Numbered from the stretch's first letter, positions 1 through 8,819 are shown. The stretch is DNA of 64,000 bases from Stenotrophomonas sp. SAU14A_NAIMI4_8 (GCF_003086695.1 NZ_CP025999.1:2335680-2399679); one strand, 5' to 3'. A program made the numbers and translations. The notes: generated by a model from the sequence alone, not told the origin.

Positions 1-2
1 TC

Positions 3-989
3 ACCGGCCAGGCCGATGAAGCAGGCCCAGCGCAAGCACCGCAGGATACGGCGGCCGCCACCTCGCGCGGGCAGATGCGTGAACCGTTCGAGTATGGGCA
101 GATCCTGCGCGCGGCCGGGCTGGATCTGGATGACGACCAGATCGCCATCCGCTACTACCGCGAACGCGCGCTTCCGCACCTGATCCGCTACCCCAGCGCG
201 CCGCAGCCGCAGGCACTGGAAGCACTGCCCGAAGGCCTGGAACCGTGGGAGCCGGGCGATGCACTGGATGCGGTGGACTGGCTGCAGTCGGTACTGCAAT
301 CGCCGCACGTCATCCCCGGGGTCACCACCGTGCAGCGGGTGTACGGGCTCGCGCCCGGCCACGAGTCGGCGGCCGAGCCCATCGATCTGGATCTGTACGT
401 GGACAGCTCGGGCTCGATGCCCAACCCGCAGCAGCACACTTCCTACCTGGCCTTGGCCGGTGCCATCATTGCGTTGTCGGCGCTGCGCGCCGGCGCGCGC
501 GTGCAGGCCACGCTGTGGAGCGGCACTCACCAGCACCTGCATACCGATGGCTTCGTGCGCGCCGAAGACCCCATCCTGCACGTGCTGACCGGGTACTTCG
601 GCGGCGCCACCGCCTTCCCGATCCATCGCCTGCGCGACACCTATGCCGCGCGCACGCCGCGCGACCGCGCCGTGCACATCCTGCATATCTCCGACGACGG
701 CATCACCACCCTGTTCGACCAGGACGAACGTGGCGGCAGCGGCTGGGACATCGCCCGCCATGCGCTGCAGGCCGCGCGCGGTGGCGGCACCATGGCGCTG
801 AACCTGTACAGCCCGCTGCCGGCACGCCTGGCCGATGCCGCGGCCACCGGCTGGACCGCCGACCTGCTGCGCGCGCGCGACGCCGGCTGGGATATCCACG
901 TAGTGCGCGACATGGCGGATCTGCTGCAGTTCGCGCGCGTCTTTGCCCAGCGCCACTACGCGCCGGGCCCGGCCGGTCCACGACCGTGA
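3..989 (+). CDS. VWA-domain protein, 5' partial
   Basis: The reading frame is open from the left edge, so the gene probably begins upstream. The first internal ATG is at 75, but the codons before it read through without a stop. From the 75 ATG the visible part has 304 residues. A metal-ion-dependent adhesion motif, DxSGSM (Asp near residue 110 from the 75 ATG, in YVDSSGSMP), identifies a von Willebrand factor A fold. The later stretch HILHISDDGI fits the further VWA metal site. Such proteins usually work with an AAA/MoxR ATPase, which would lie outside the window. The stop (987-989) overlaps the GTG of the radical SAM gene, so the two are translationally coupled. The cellular role is unknown; the inference is that it serves the biosynthetic cluster that follows. 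Confidence 0.8.
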   Translation, partial: TGQADEAGPAQAPQDTAAATSRGQMREPFEYGQILRAAGLDLDDDQIAIRYYRERALPHLIRYPSAPQPQALEALPEGLEPWEPGDALDAVDWLQSVLQSPHVIPGVTTVQRVYGLAPGHESAAEPIDLDLYVDSSGSMPNPQQHTSYLALAGAIIALSALRAGARVQATLWSGTHQHLHTDGFVRAEDPILHVLTGYFGGATAFPIHRLRDTYAARTPRDRAVHILHISDDGITTLFDQDERGGSGWDIARHALQAARGGGTMALNLYSPLPARLADAAATGWTADLLRARDAGWDIHVVRDMADLLQFARVFAQRHYAPGPAGPRP

Positions 990-1954
990 TCGTGCTGTGG
1001 CGGCTGACCACGCTGTGCAACCTGGCCTGTGGGTTCTGTGCCTACGACCGCCGCGTCCGCCAGCCCCGCGTGCACATGCCGGCCGCAGAGGTGGAGCGTG
1101 TCGCGGACCTGTTCGTGCGCTACCAGCAGGGCAGCGACCAGCCGGTACTGCTGAGCTGGCTGGGTGGCGAGCCGCTGCTCTGGCCCGGCCTGCTGCCGCT
1201 GTCGCAGCAACTACGTCGACAGGGCCTGCGGATCAGCATGACCAGTAACGGCACCCGCGCCTGGCAACCAGGTGCTGCGCAGGCGTTGGCCGAGGCCTTC
1301 GACGAGATCACCTTCAGCATCGATGCCCCGGGCCCCGTGCACGATGCGCTGCGCGGCTGGCCCGGCGGTGCGCGCAGGCTGGAACAGGCGATCCGCGCCC
1401 TTGCTGGCCTACGCGCCAGCGGCAACCAGAACCGCCCGCGCCTGCGTGCCAACGTGGTGCTCATGCACCCCACCCTCGAACACTTCTCCGATCTGTGCCT
1501 GCAGTTGGCCGACTGGGGCGTGGATGAGATCACCTTCAACCAGCTGGGTGGCCGCGACCGCCCGCTGTTTCACCGCCAGCACGCACTGACGGCCGCCGAT
1601 GTGGCACAGCTGCGTCATGCCCTGCCCGCGCTGGCCGTTCAACTGGCCGAGCGCGGCGTGCAGCTGCATGCCCAGCCGGCCTACCTGGACCGCTTCCATG
1701 CCAGCGCCATCGGCGCCGCGCTGCCGGTGCTCGATTGCGAGGCCCGCCGCCCGACCCTGTTCATCGACGAACACGGCCGCATCGGCGCCTGCAGTTTCAC
1801 CGTCGACACCCACGCCATCGACAGCCGCGACCTGCGCCAGCCCGACGACCTCGATACGCTGCGCGAGCGGCTGCGGCAACAGCGCCTGCAGACGCCGGCC
1901 GCGGTCTGCGGTGATTGTCCTTCCACCCTGGTGTTTGCAAAATTCGGAACATGA
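986..1954 (+). CDS. radical SAM protein with SPASM/twitch-like C-terminus
   Basis: This encodes about 322 residues. The canonical radical SAM cluster motif CxxxCxxC is at residues 11-18 (CNLACGFC), very close to the N-terminus, followed by a glycine-rich SAM-binding segment LGGEPLLW. The C-terminal part has further cysteines (LDCEARR, GACSF, VCGDC), consistent with an auxiliary iron-sulfur twitch/SPASM site as in peptide-modifying or cofactor-maturing enzymes. I chose the GTG at 986 because it overlaps the preceding TGA (GTGA) and gives the usual short lead to the first cysteine; the frame is open further upstream, but that part is the shadow of the VWA gene. The stop overlaps the next ATG (ATGA). 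The substrate is not known. No obvious short precursor peptide is visible nearby. Confidence 0.88.
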   Translation: MIVLWRLTTLCNLACGFCAYDRRVRQPRVHMPAAEVERVADLFVRYQQGSDQPVLLSWLGGEPLLWPGLLPLSQQLRRQGLRISMTSNGTRAWQPGAAQALAEAFDEITFSIDAPGPVHDALRGWPGGARRLEQAIRALAGLRASGNQNRPRLRANVVLMHPTLEHFSDLCLQLADWGVDEITFNQLGGRDRPLFHRQHALTAADVAQLRHALPALAVQLAERGVQLHAQPAYLDRFHASAIGAALPVLDCEARRPTLFIDEHGRIGACSFTVDTHAIDSRDLRQPDDLDTLRERLRQQRLQTPAAVCGDCPSTLVFAKFGT

Positions 1955-2538
1955 CCATGACCGCTGGCCCCGACCTTGATGTCCTGCTGCGCCGTCTGCT
2001 GGAGACCCCGCCGGATTTCCTCGCCGTACCACGCCGTGCCGGCCAGGGCGGCGTGCATGTGGCAGCCGTGGTCGGCGATGTGTTCGCCCAGCACGGCCTG
2101 GATCTGCCGCCCGCACTGCGCGCCACCCTGTCCGGCGATCTGCCGGGCGTGGGCGCCAACCAGCTCAGCGTGGCCGCCGTTGCCGCCTGGCTGATGGCCG
2201 ACCCGCACTGGCAGCAGATCGCCCTGCAGAAGGAACGCTGGCAAGGCCTGTTCGCAGACGCCATCCCCGCGTTGGCGGCCAGCGCCCCGGCCGATCAGTT
2301 CGTGTTCGAGGCCGACCGCCGCGAAGAACTGGCGCGCACCACCATTGCCCGCCTGGGCCTGCTGCCGGACGGGGAAACCGCCGCCCAGGCCGCCGACCGC
2401 CTGGCCCGCATCAGCGGGGTGGAACGGCAGCGCCTGCTCGACGCCAGCCGCGCCACCGAGGCGCGCGCCCGCGCGATCCGCGAAGCGCTGGCGCGCAAGG
2501 CCGCCGAAGAATCGGCCGACAAGTGGACGCGCGAGTAA
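1951..2538 (+). CDS. unrecognised helical protein in radical SAM cluster
   Basis: A 195-residue protein I do not recognise. The start is the ATG at 1951, which overlaps the radical SAM stop (ATGA); a second ATG two codons on is also possible. It has no signal peptide, membrane segment or cysteine-rich motif. The second half is alanine- and arginine-rich and strongly helical (charged heptad-like run between residues 140 and 195), ending in a Lys/Glu-rich tail. It sits between the radical SAM enzyme and the adenylate-forming enzyme and ends 10 nt before the latter. It may be a scaffold, a substrate-presenting protein or the modified substrate itself; that is inference only from position. Confidence 0.75.
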   Translation: MTMTAGPDLDVLLRRLLETPPDFLAVPRRAGQGGVHVAAVVGDVFAQHGLDLPPALRATLSGDLPGVGANQLSVAAVAAWLMADPHWQQIALQKERWQGLFADAIPALAASAPADQFVFEADRREELARTTIARLGLLPDGETAAQAADRLARISGVERQRLLDASRATEARARAIREALARKAAEESADKWTRE

Positions 2539-2548
2539 CCCGGTGGCG

Positions 2549-3898
2549 ATGAACACCGAACCGACCGAGGCCGATCGCTACCCCACCCTGAGCGATGACG
2601 GCCGCGCGATGCTGCGGCTCATGCGCGAGCACCCGGCCGCGCCGCTGTTCCGCAACGCCAGCGGCAACCGTCTGTTGGCCGATGAAGTGGCCGCGCTGCG
2701 CGTCTACGAACGCGACATCGCCCAGGCGCGGTTCGACTGGCAGCCCGGCAGTCCGCCGCCGTGGCTGGACGCGTTCGTGGCAGACACCTTCGCCCAGGTG
2801 CCGCACTACCGGGCACTGGGTCGCCCGCCAGCGTTCCAGGACATCCACAGCGTGCACCGCGGCGACCTGGCCGCCGACGTGGCCCGCTTCGTGCCCGACC
2901 CGGTGCCGCTGCAGCGGATGATCAACTTCCGCACCACCGGCACCACCGGCCATCCGCTGGTGCTGCCCTCGCACCCGGTGGTGGCCGCGCGCTATCTGGC
3001 CTACCACAAGCGCGCGCTGCACCGCTTCGGCATCACCCTGCAGCACGGCGCCGGGCAGATGGGGGTGATGCTGCTGGGCATGCAGCAGCGCTGCTTCACC
3101 TATGTGTCGGTCACCCCCAGCATGGGCGAATCGGGGTTGGCCAAGATCAACCTGCACCCGGACGACTGGCGCCATCCCGATGATCGCGCGCGCTACATCG
3201 ACCAGATGCAACCGGAAGTGATCGCCGGCGATCCGATCTCATTTGCCGCGCTGCTGCAGTTGCCGGTGCAGCACCGCCCACGCGCGCTGCTGTCGGTGTC
3301 GATGGCCCTGTCACACGGGCTGCGCACGCAGCTGGCCGAGCGCTTCGCTTGCCCCGTGCTGGATCTGTATTCCATGAACGAGGCCGGGCCGCTGGCGGTA
3401 TTCGATGCCGAGGCCGGCGGCCACGTGCTGCTGCAGCCGGGCATGTACGTGGAAATCCTGGATGCCGACGGCACCGCACTGCCGGCCGGGCAGACCGGCG
3501 AGATCACGCTCAGCGGCGGCTTCAACTTCTGCCTGCCACTGCTGCGCTACCGCACCGGTGATCGCGGTGCCCTGGCCATGGCCGGTGACACCCCGATGAT
3601 CGTCGGGCTGCAGGGGCGCCGCCCCCTGCGCTACCGAACCGCGCAGGGGCAGTGGATCAACAACATCGACCTGACCCATGCGTTGGCGCCATTGCCGCTG
3701 TCACGATTCGTCGTGCACCAGCACGCCGATGGCAGCGTGCAGCTGTCGCTGCCATCGGGCGAACTGCAGCATGCCGACGACGCTGCACGGCGGCTGGCCG
3801 CGGCGCTGGTCGGCCAGCCCGTGCAGGTCGTTCCGCTGCAGCACGAGGACAAAGTCCTGCAGTACAGCAGCGATCTTGCCGGCAGCCACGCGCAGTAG
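2549..3898 (+). CDS. PaaK-like adenylate-forming enzyme
   Basis: About 449 residues, similar to the phenylacetate-CoA ligase/CapK branch of AMP-forming synthetases. The Ser/Thr/Gly phosphate-binding loop is FRTTGTTGHPL (about residue 128 onward). The later adenylation motifs SMNEAGPL, GTALPAGQTGEITLSG and LLRYRTGDRG follow in the expected order. The family activates a carboxylate as an acyl-adenylate and then transfers it to a thiol or amine. The start is ATG 2549; the in-frame GTG at 2543 is an alternative. It is the last gene of the four-gene cluster. TraX-like DNA on the other strand begins 4 nt later, so transcription converges here. The acyl substrate cannot be read from the sequence. 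Confidence 0.82.
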   Translation: MNTEPTEADRYPTLSDDGRAMLRLMREHPAAPLFRNASGNRLLADEVAALRVYERDIAQARFDWQPGSPPPWLDAFVADTFAQVPHYRALGRPPAFQDIHSVHRGDLAADVARFVPDPVPLQRMINFRTTGTTGHPLVLPSHPVVAARYLAYHKRALHRFGITLQHGAGQMGVMLLGMQQRCFTYVSVTPSMGESGLAKINLHPDDWRHPDDRARYIDQMQPEVIAGDPISFAALLQLPVQHRPRALLSVSMALSHGLRTQLAERFACPVLDLYSMNEAGPLAVFDAEAGGHVLLQPGMYVEILDADGTALPAGQTGEITLSGGFNFCLPLLRYRTGDRGALAMAGDTPMIVGLQGRRPLRYRTAQGQWINNIDLTHALAPLPLSRFVVHQHADGSVQLSLPSGELQHADDAARRLAAALVGQPVQVVPLQHEDKVLQYSSDLAGSHAQ

Positions 3899-3902
3899 CC
3901 GC

Positions 3903-4568
3903 TCAGCGCAGCAGCTGTGCGTATGCCGCCAACACCGCCAGATGTCCCACGTAGTACACGTAGAACCACCAGCGCGTGCGCGCAATGGCCCAAGGCCAGC
4001 GCGCCATCAGCCACAGCACCGGCACCGCCAGCAGCGCCCACGCGTTGCCGTTGAACCAGCACAGCGCGGCCAGCGCCGGCAGCGGCAGCCACCACACCCG
4101 GTGGCGGAACGCGATCCAGCACAGCAGCACCAGCCCCACGCCGGCCCAGCGGTAATCCACGAAGAACGGCAACACACCGGCGGCCAGCAACAGCCACCAC
4201 GGTCGATTCCGTGCAAGCGCCTGAATGGCCAGGGCCGCCAGGGCAAAGGTCAGCAGGATGTTCACCGGCAGCCAGCCGCCGAACGCCCAGGCATGCACCG
4301 GCTGCGCCAGCACGCCCCACAGGGCCAGGCGGCGGATCGACTTGCCCAGGTCTGCGCCGGGCTGGGCCAGGTTGCAGGCCATCACCGCCGCAAACAGCGG
4401 GAATGCGATACGCCCCAGCTCGCTCACCACCGGCACGTAGCCACCATGGACCACCTTGGCCACGTGGTCGCCGGTCATCAACAGCAGCGCCAGCCACTTC
4501 AACGCCTCGCGCGCCCCGCTGGGCAGCACGTAGGGATCGGCGGTCGGGGCTGCGGTTGCATCCTGCAT
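3903..4568 (-). CDS. TraX-family membrane protein
   Basis: About 221 residues with roughly seven to eight hydrophobic segments. It matches the TraX family, named for the F-plasmid pilin N-acetylase, through the N-terminal stretch REALKWLALLLMTGDHVAKVV and the motif ELGRIAFPLFAAVMACNL. Chromosomal TraX-like proteins of this size are common in gammaproteobacteria without any conjugation genes, and none are present here, so they are thought to acylate or modify other substrates; the substrate is unknown. I use ATG 4568; a GTG at 4607 would add 13 residues, and neither has a strong ribosome site. Convergent with the adenylate-forming enzyme and divergent from pip. Confidence 0.85.
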   Translation of the reverse strand: MQDATAAPTADPYVLPSGAREALKWLALLLMTGDHVAKVVHGGYVPVVSELGRIAFPLFAAVMACNLAQPGADLGKSIRRLALWGVLAQPVHAWAFGGWLPVNILLTFALAALAIQALARNRPWWLLLAAGVLPFFVDYRWAGVGLVLLCWIAFRHRVWWLPLPALAALCWFNGNAWALLAVPVLWLMARWPWAIARTRWWFYVYYVGHLAVLAAYAQLLR

Positions 4569-4647
4569 GGAGGTTGGGTTTCTGGTTGCGCCCCAAAATC
4601 TTGCCACGGCTGGCTATGCTTGTGCGTCCTGCACGTGAGGCACCGCC

Positions 4648-5601
4648 ATGCGCACCCTGTATCCATCCATCGAACCCTACCGCCAGCACAGCCTGGCCGT
4701 GGATGCACTGCACACCCTGCATATCGAGGAATGCGGCAACCCACAGGGCCAGCCCGTGGTGTTCCTGCACGGTGGGCCCGGTGCGGGCGTTTCGCCGGTG
4801 CACCGCCGCTTCTTCGACCCAGCCCGCTACCGCATTGTGCTGATCGACCAGCGTGGCTGTGGCCGCTCCACGCCCTTTGGCGAACTGCGCGACAACACCA
4901 CCGCGCACCTGGTGGCCGACATCGAGCAGGTGCGCGCACACCTGGGCATCGAGCGCTGGCTGGTGTTCGGTGGCTCGTGGGGCTCCACGCTGGCACTGGC
5001 CTATGCGCAGGCGCACCCGCAGCGCGCCACCGGGGTGATCGTACGCGGGGTCTATCTGGGCCGTGCGGAAGAAAACCGCTGGTTCGCCGAAGCCGACGGC
5101 GGCGCACGCTGGATCTTCCCGGAGCGCTGGGCACGCTACGAGGCCTTCATTCCCGAAGACGAGCGCGGCGACATGATCGCGGCGTACTGGAAGCGCCTGG
5201 ACAGCCCGGACCTGTCCGTTCGCATTGCCGCCGCGCAGGCCTGGCTGGGCTGGGAAGACAGCGCGGCCACCCTGCTGCACGACGTCAACGCCGCCTCCGA
5301 TGAAGACCCGCAGCAGACCCTGGCCAAGGCCCGCATCGAAGCGCACTACTTCCGCCACAACGCATTCCTGGAACACGGCCAGCTGCTGCGCAACCTCGAC
5401 CGCATCCGTCACCTGCCCGGCGTAATCGTGCAGGGCCGCTACGACATCATCTGCCCCGCCCGCAGCGCCTGGGATCTGGCCCAGGCCTGGCCCGAAGCAC
5501 GGCTGGAAATGGTGCTGTCCGGCCACAGCGCCACCGAAGCGGCCACCACCGATGCACTGATCCGCGCCACCGATGCGGCCCTCGGCAGCCACGCCGGCTG
5601 A
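4648..5601 (+). CDS. pip: prolyl iminopeptidase
   Basis: A 317-residue alpha/beta-hydrolase of peptidase family S33, which removes N-terminal proline from peptides in the cytoplasm. The oxyanion motif HGGPGAG is near residue 41, the family motif DQRGCGRS near 70, and the nucleophile elbow GGSWGS places Ser110. Asp266 (RYDIICP) and His293 (SGHSA) complete the triad. Length and motif order match full-length Pip. ATG 4648 is preceded by GAGG. It stands alone: TraX is divergent upstream and a SMAG repeat follows 22 nt after the stop. Confidence 0.95.
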   Translation: MRTLYPSIEPYRQHSLAVDALHTLHIEECGNPQGQPVVFLHGGPGAGVSPVHRRFFDPARYRIVLIDQRGCGRSTPFGELRDNTTAHLVADIEQVRAHLGIERWLVFGGSWGSTLALAYAQAHPQRATGVIVRGVYLGRAEENRWFAEADGGARWIFPERWARYEAFIPEDERGDMIAAYWKRLDSPDLSVRIAAAQAWLGWEDSAATLLHDVNAASDEDPQQTLAKARIEAHYFRHNAFLEHGQLLRNLDRIRHLPGVIVQGRYDIICPARSAWDLAQAWPEARLEMVLSGHSATEAATTDALIRATDAALGSHAG

Positions 5602-5623
5602 CCCTGGCGCACGCGCCGCCCTG

Positions 5624-5683
5624 GTAGCGTCGAGCTTGCTCGACTGCCGCACGCCAACAGCCGTCGAGCAAGCTCGACGCTAC
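5624..5683. repeat. SMAG/REP palindrome pair
   Basis: Two inverted copies of the GTAGCGTCGAGCTTGCTCGA element, head at 5624 and mirrored CTAC end at 5683, joined by a short spacer. It lies 22 nt after the pip stop and could act as a 3'-end hairpin. From 5684 to 5938 I see no convincing gene or regulatory site apart from the ribosome site before the next ORF. Confidence 0.9.
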
Positions 5684-5938
5684 GAAAGCCTCGCACCACC
5701 CGCACGCGCGGATATACCCACGTATACCCGCGCTGTACCACGGGCCTCTAGGCCGGGCAGGACCACCGGCGGACAATACCGGCCTGCATCCACTGCGGAA
5801 TTGAAGATGGATCCCGATCCTGTCCGGTGCGCTGCGCGCGCGCCCTGCCCCCTTGTCCCTCTCTGCTGGTGCCTGGCAGCCGGTTCGCATCACCTTGCGT
5901 GACCGGGGCTGCGGGCATCACCTGCCCGGAGCCCACCC

Positions 5939-6238
5939 ATGTCCTACAAGATCCTCTACATCACCCTGCGCCGCCTGATCGGTGAACGCGCGGTACCGGC
6001 GCTGCGCAGCCAGCTGCTGCAGCACGGCCCGGTGCTGTTTGCGCGTGCGCTGGCGCTGGGCTCACCCCGCGTGGTGGCCGACGCACTGTCGCTGCTGCCA
6101 ATGAGCGAACGCATCACGGTACTGCGCCACCTGCCTGCGCCACTGCGCGAAACCATGAAGCCGCTGTGCATCGGCAGCAGTCCGCGTGTCCGCCTGCAGC
6201 TGGGCGCAGCCGCCGCACTCGCACTTCATCACACCTGA
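5939..6238 (+). CDS. small hypothetical protein upstream of mgtC
   Basis: A 99-residue protein that I do not recognise. ATG 5939 is preceded by CGGAG about 10 nt upstream. It is leucine- and arginine-rich with alternating amphipathic helices (for example LRSQLLQHGPVLFARALALG) and no clear signal peptide or membrane anchor. It ends 30 nt before the MgtC-family gene on the same strand, so the two may be co-transcribed. The coding frame shows the same third-position GC bias as its neighbours, which supports a real gene. Confidence 0.6.
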   Translation: MSYKILYITLRRLIGERAVPALRSQLLQHGPVLFARALALGSPRVVADALSLLPMSERITVLRHLPAPLRETMKPLCIGSSPRVRLQLGAAAALALHHT

Positions 6239-6268
6239 GCGGCGTCAATCCGTGGAGGGCTACACCCC

Positions 6269-7006
6269 ATGAATCTCGATCTGCACCTGCCGGCATTCGA
6301 TGCCGGCGCCACCCTGGCATCCCTGCTCAGCCTGTCCACCGCCTTTGTGCTGGGTGGCGCCATCGGTCTGGAACGGCAGGTTCGCCAGCGCACCGCCGGT
6401 CTGCGTACCAACACCCTGGTCGCGGTGAGCGCGGCGGTGTTCGTCGATCTGGCCGTGCGCTATCACGGCCTGCACGGCGGCACGCCGTCACCGCTGCACG
6501 TGGTCGCCTACGTGATTTCCGGCGTGGGCTTCCTCGGCGCCGGCGCCATCATGAAGGACGGCGCCCAGATATCGGGCCTGAACACCGCCGCGACACTGTG
6601 GGGTTCGGCCGCAGTCGGGGCCTGTGCGGGGCTGAAGCTGTTCCCCGAAGCGCTGCTGGCCGCCGTCTTCGTCCTCGCCTCGAACACCCTGCTGCGGCCG
6701 GTGGTCAACCGTATCCAGCGCCAGCCGCTGCCGGAAACCTTCAGCGAAGCAACCTACGCCATCAACGTGGTGTGCCAGCGCGAACAGCAGGCCGAGGTGC
6801 TGGACCGTCTGCTGCTGTTGCTGGAACAGGCCCAGTACCCGGTGCGTGCGGTGGACCAGCGCCCGTTCGGCGAGCGCGACGTGGAGATCGAAGCGGTGCT
6901 GTACGCCACTACCGTCGATGGCACCGAACTGGACGCCGTGCTGGCCGAGCTGGCGGCGCAACCGGGCATGTTGCAGGGGTTCTGGAATGCCACTCTGGAA
7001 GAATGA
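6269..7006 (+). CDS. mgtC: MgtC/SapB family membrane protein
   Basis: A 245-residue inner-membrane protein. The N-terminal half has four to five membrane segments with the MgtC signatures FVLGGAIGLERQ, GLRTNTLV and GVGFLGAGAIMKDG followed by GLNTAATLW. The C-terminal 85 residues form the soluble ACT-like domain found in the longer MgtC proteins. In pathogens MgtC supports growth at low magnesium and inside macrophages and modulates the F-type ATP synthase; here only the family assignment is sure. ATG 6269 has GGAGG upstream. I looked in the upstream 300 nt for an M-box magnesium riboswitch and found no convincing match. Confidence 0.9.
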   Translation: MNLDLHLPAFDAGATLASLLSLSTAFVLGGAIGLERQVRQRTAGLRTNTLVAVSAAVFVDLAVRYHGLHGGTPSPLHVVAYVISGVGFLGAGAIMKDGAQISGLNTAATLWGSAAVGACAGLKLFPEALLAAVFVLASNTLLRPVVNRIQRQPLPETFSEATYAINVVCQREQQAEVLDRLLLLLEQAQYPVRAVDQRPFGERDVEIEAVLYATTVDGTELDAVLAELAAQPGMLQGFWNATLEE

Positions 7007-7079
7007 CTGGGGCGCTGCCCGCCAGCGCCCCCAACAGCCTTTGCTATCCTCGCGCCTGCCCGCCCGGGAACCGTTGCCG

Positions 7080-8150
7080 ATGCCCCGCCCCCCGCTCCGC
7101 CGCCCGCTGGCCCACCTGGCCCTGATCGTCGCCATGACGGCGATCTTCCTGGTCGACACCTTCAGTGACTATGCCGTCGCCGCCGCCTGCTTCTACGCCG
7201 CGCTGATCCTGGCCATGTCGCGGCGGCTGCTGCCCCGCCCGCTGCTGGGCCTGGCCCTGGCCTGCGTCGCCCTGACCATCACCAGCTTCCTGCTCACCCG
7301 CGCCGGGGCCTATCGCATCGGCCTGGTGAACACCGCCATCGGCATCCTGGTCATCGGCATCACCACCTACCTGTCGTTGAAGATGGAGGCAGCCAAGGCC
7401 GCCGTGCACGACGCGCAGACGCGGCTGCTGCGGGTGGCCCGTGCGTCTACCGTGGGCGAGCTCACCACGTCCATCGCGCACGAGGTGAACCAGCCCCTGG
7501 CCGCCATCGCCAGCAGTGCCGAGGCCGCCCAGCGCTGGCTGGCCCAGCAGCCGGCCAACGTGGACCGCGCGCAGCAGGCACTGACGCGGATCCTGGCCGA
7601 CGCGCACCGTGCCAGTGACGTGATCGCCCGGGTGCGCGGACTGACCCGCGGCGCAGCGCCACAGCGCGAAGTGTTCGACCTGAACCAGGCCGTGCAGGAC
7701 ATGCTTGCCCTGTCGCAGGCCGAACTGGAGCGCCAGCACATCACCGTGGCCGCGCTGCTGGACCCGGCCCTGCCCACGGTGCTGGCCGATCGCGTGCAAG
7801 TGCAGCAGGTGATCGGCAACCTGCTGCTGAACGCCATCGAATCCATGGCCAGCACGCCGCTGCCCGAGCGCCGCCTGTCGGTGCTCACCCACGCCCGCGA
7901 CCAGCACGTGCGCCTTAGCGTGCGCGACCGCGGCGCCGGCCTGCCCAGCGAAGACCTCGAGCAGGTGTTCGACGCCTTCTGGACCACCAAGCCCGACGGC
8001 CTGGGGCTGGGCCTCAGCCTGAGCCGCAGCATGCTGGAAGCAAACGGCGGCCGCATCCACGCCGAGCGCGCCAGTGGCGGCGGTGCCTGCTTCATCATCG
8101 AACTGCCTGCCATTGAGGACGCCGCACATGACCCGCGCCGCGCACACTGA
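7080..8150 (+). CDS. sensor histidine kinase (FixL/NtrB-like)
   Basis: A 356-residue kinase. Residues 1-100 hold four or so closely packed hydrophobic segments with almost no periplasmic loop, so sensing is probably in the membrane or through a partner. A short coiled linker leads to the dimerisation/phosphoacceptor box IAHEVNQPL with His134, the form used by FixL-type kinases. The ATPase part has the N box NLLLNAIESM, G1 DRGAGLP and G2 GLGLGLSLSRSMLEANGG. It overlaps the downstream response-regulator gene by 23 nt, so the pair is co-translated. No PAS or haem-binding domain is visible, so oxygen sensing should not be assumed. Confidence 0.9.
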   Translation: MPRPPLRRPLAHLALIVAMTAIFLVDTFSDYAVAAACFYAALILAMSRRLLPRPLLGLALACVALTITSFLLTRAGAYRIGLVNTAIGILVIGITTYLSLKMEAAKAAVHDAQTRLLRVARASTVGELTTSIAHEVNQPLAAIASSAEAAQRWLAQQPANVDRAQQALTRILADAHRASDVIARVRGLTRGAAPQREVFDLNQAVQDMLALSQAELERQHITVAALLDPALPTVLADRVQVQQVIGNLLLNAIESMASTPLPERRLSVLTHARDQHVRLSVRDRGAGLPSEDLEQVFDAFWTTKPDGLGLGLSLSRSMLEANGGRIHAERASGGGACFIIELPAIEDAAHDPRRAH

Positions 8151-8763
8151 ACCCGATGCCGTGGTCTACGTCGTGGATGACGACGCTTCGGTGCGTGCGG
8201 CATTGGAGGATCTGCTGGCCTCGATGGGGCTGCAGGTGCGCAGCTTTGCTTCAACCCAGGCGTTCCTGGACGCGGCGCGCGACGATGCGCCGGCGTGCCT
8301 GGTGCTGGACGTGCGCATGCCCGGCCAGAGCGGCCTGGACTTCCACCGGCAGATGGCTGGCCACGGGCTGTACCTGCCGGTGGTGTTCATCACCGGCCAC
8401 GGCGATATCGCCATGGGCGTGAATGCCATCAAGGATGGCGCGCTGGAATTCCTGACCAAGCCGTTCCGCGACCAGCAGTTGCTGGACGCCATCCAGAAAG
8501 GCATCGCACAGGACCGGCAGCGCCGCAGCGAGCACAACGAAACGGCCGCCCTGCAGGCACGCTGGGCCACCCTCAGCGCCGGCGAGCGCGAGGTCGCCCA
8601 GGGCGTGGTTGCCGGCCGCTTGAACAAGCAGATTGCCGCCGATCTGGGCGTCAGCGAAATCACGGTGAAGGTCCGGCGCGGCCAACTGATGCGCAAGCTG
8701 GGCGCACGCACCCTGATCGACCTGGTCCGCCTCTACGACCGCGTGCAGCCCGAACACCCGTAG
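8128..8763 (+). CDS. FixJ/TodT-like response regulator
   Basis: A 211-residue regulator with an N-terminal receiver (acidic pocket VVDDDA; phosphoacceptor Asp61 in LVLDVRMPG; Lys in FLTKPF) and a C-terminal LuxR-type helix-turn-helix (LSAGEREVAQGVVAGRLNKQIAADLGVSEITVKVRRG). ATG 8128 lies inside the end of the kinase gene. Cognate partner of the preceding kinase by position. The target genes are not evident. Its TAG stop codon (8761-8763) is contributed by the GTAG head of the adjoining SMAG element. Confidence 0.92.
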   Translation: MTRAAHTEPDAVVYVVDDDASVRAALEDLLASMGLQVRSFASTQAFLDAARDDAPACLVLDVRMPGQSGLDFHRQMAGHGLYLPVVFITGHGDIAMGVNAIKDGALEFLTKPFRDQQLLDAIQKGIAQDRQRRSEHNETAALQARWATLSAGEREVAQGVVAGRLNKQIAADLGVSEITVKVRRGQLMRKLGARTLIDLVRLYDRVQPEHP

Positions 8764-8819
8764 AGTCGAGCTTGCTCGACTGCTCCACGCGAAAATCCGT
8801 CGAGCAAGCTCAACGCTAC
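8760..8819. repeat. SMAG/REP palindrome pair fused to a stop codon
   Basis: Inverted pair of SMAG arms from the GTAG at 8760 to the CTAC ending at 8819. The first GTAG provides the stop of the response-regulator gene. One arm carries a G-to-A change (AAGCTCAACGC). Confidence 0.9.

Noticed and set aside
245..985. Upstream extension of the radical SAM frame
   Set aside because: It overlaps the VWA gene fully and reads as out-of-frame peptide; the GTG at 986 fits the coupling and domain start.
3631..5652. 673-codon minus-strand open frame across traX and pip
   Set aside because: Composition typical of antisense GC-rich frames; TraX and Pip in other frames have clear families and catalytic residues.
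5684..5938. Magnesium-responsive (M-box) leader before the mgtC region
   Set aside because: Searched by eye for the conserved M-box core and helices; not found.
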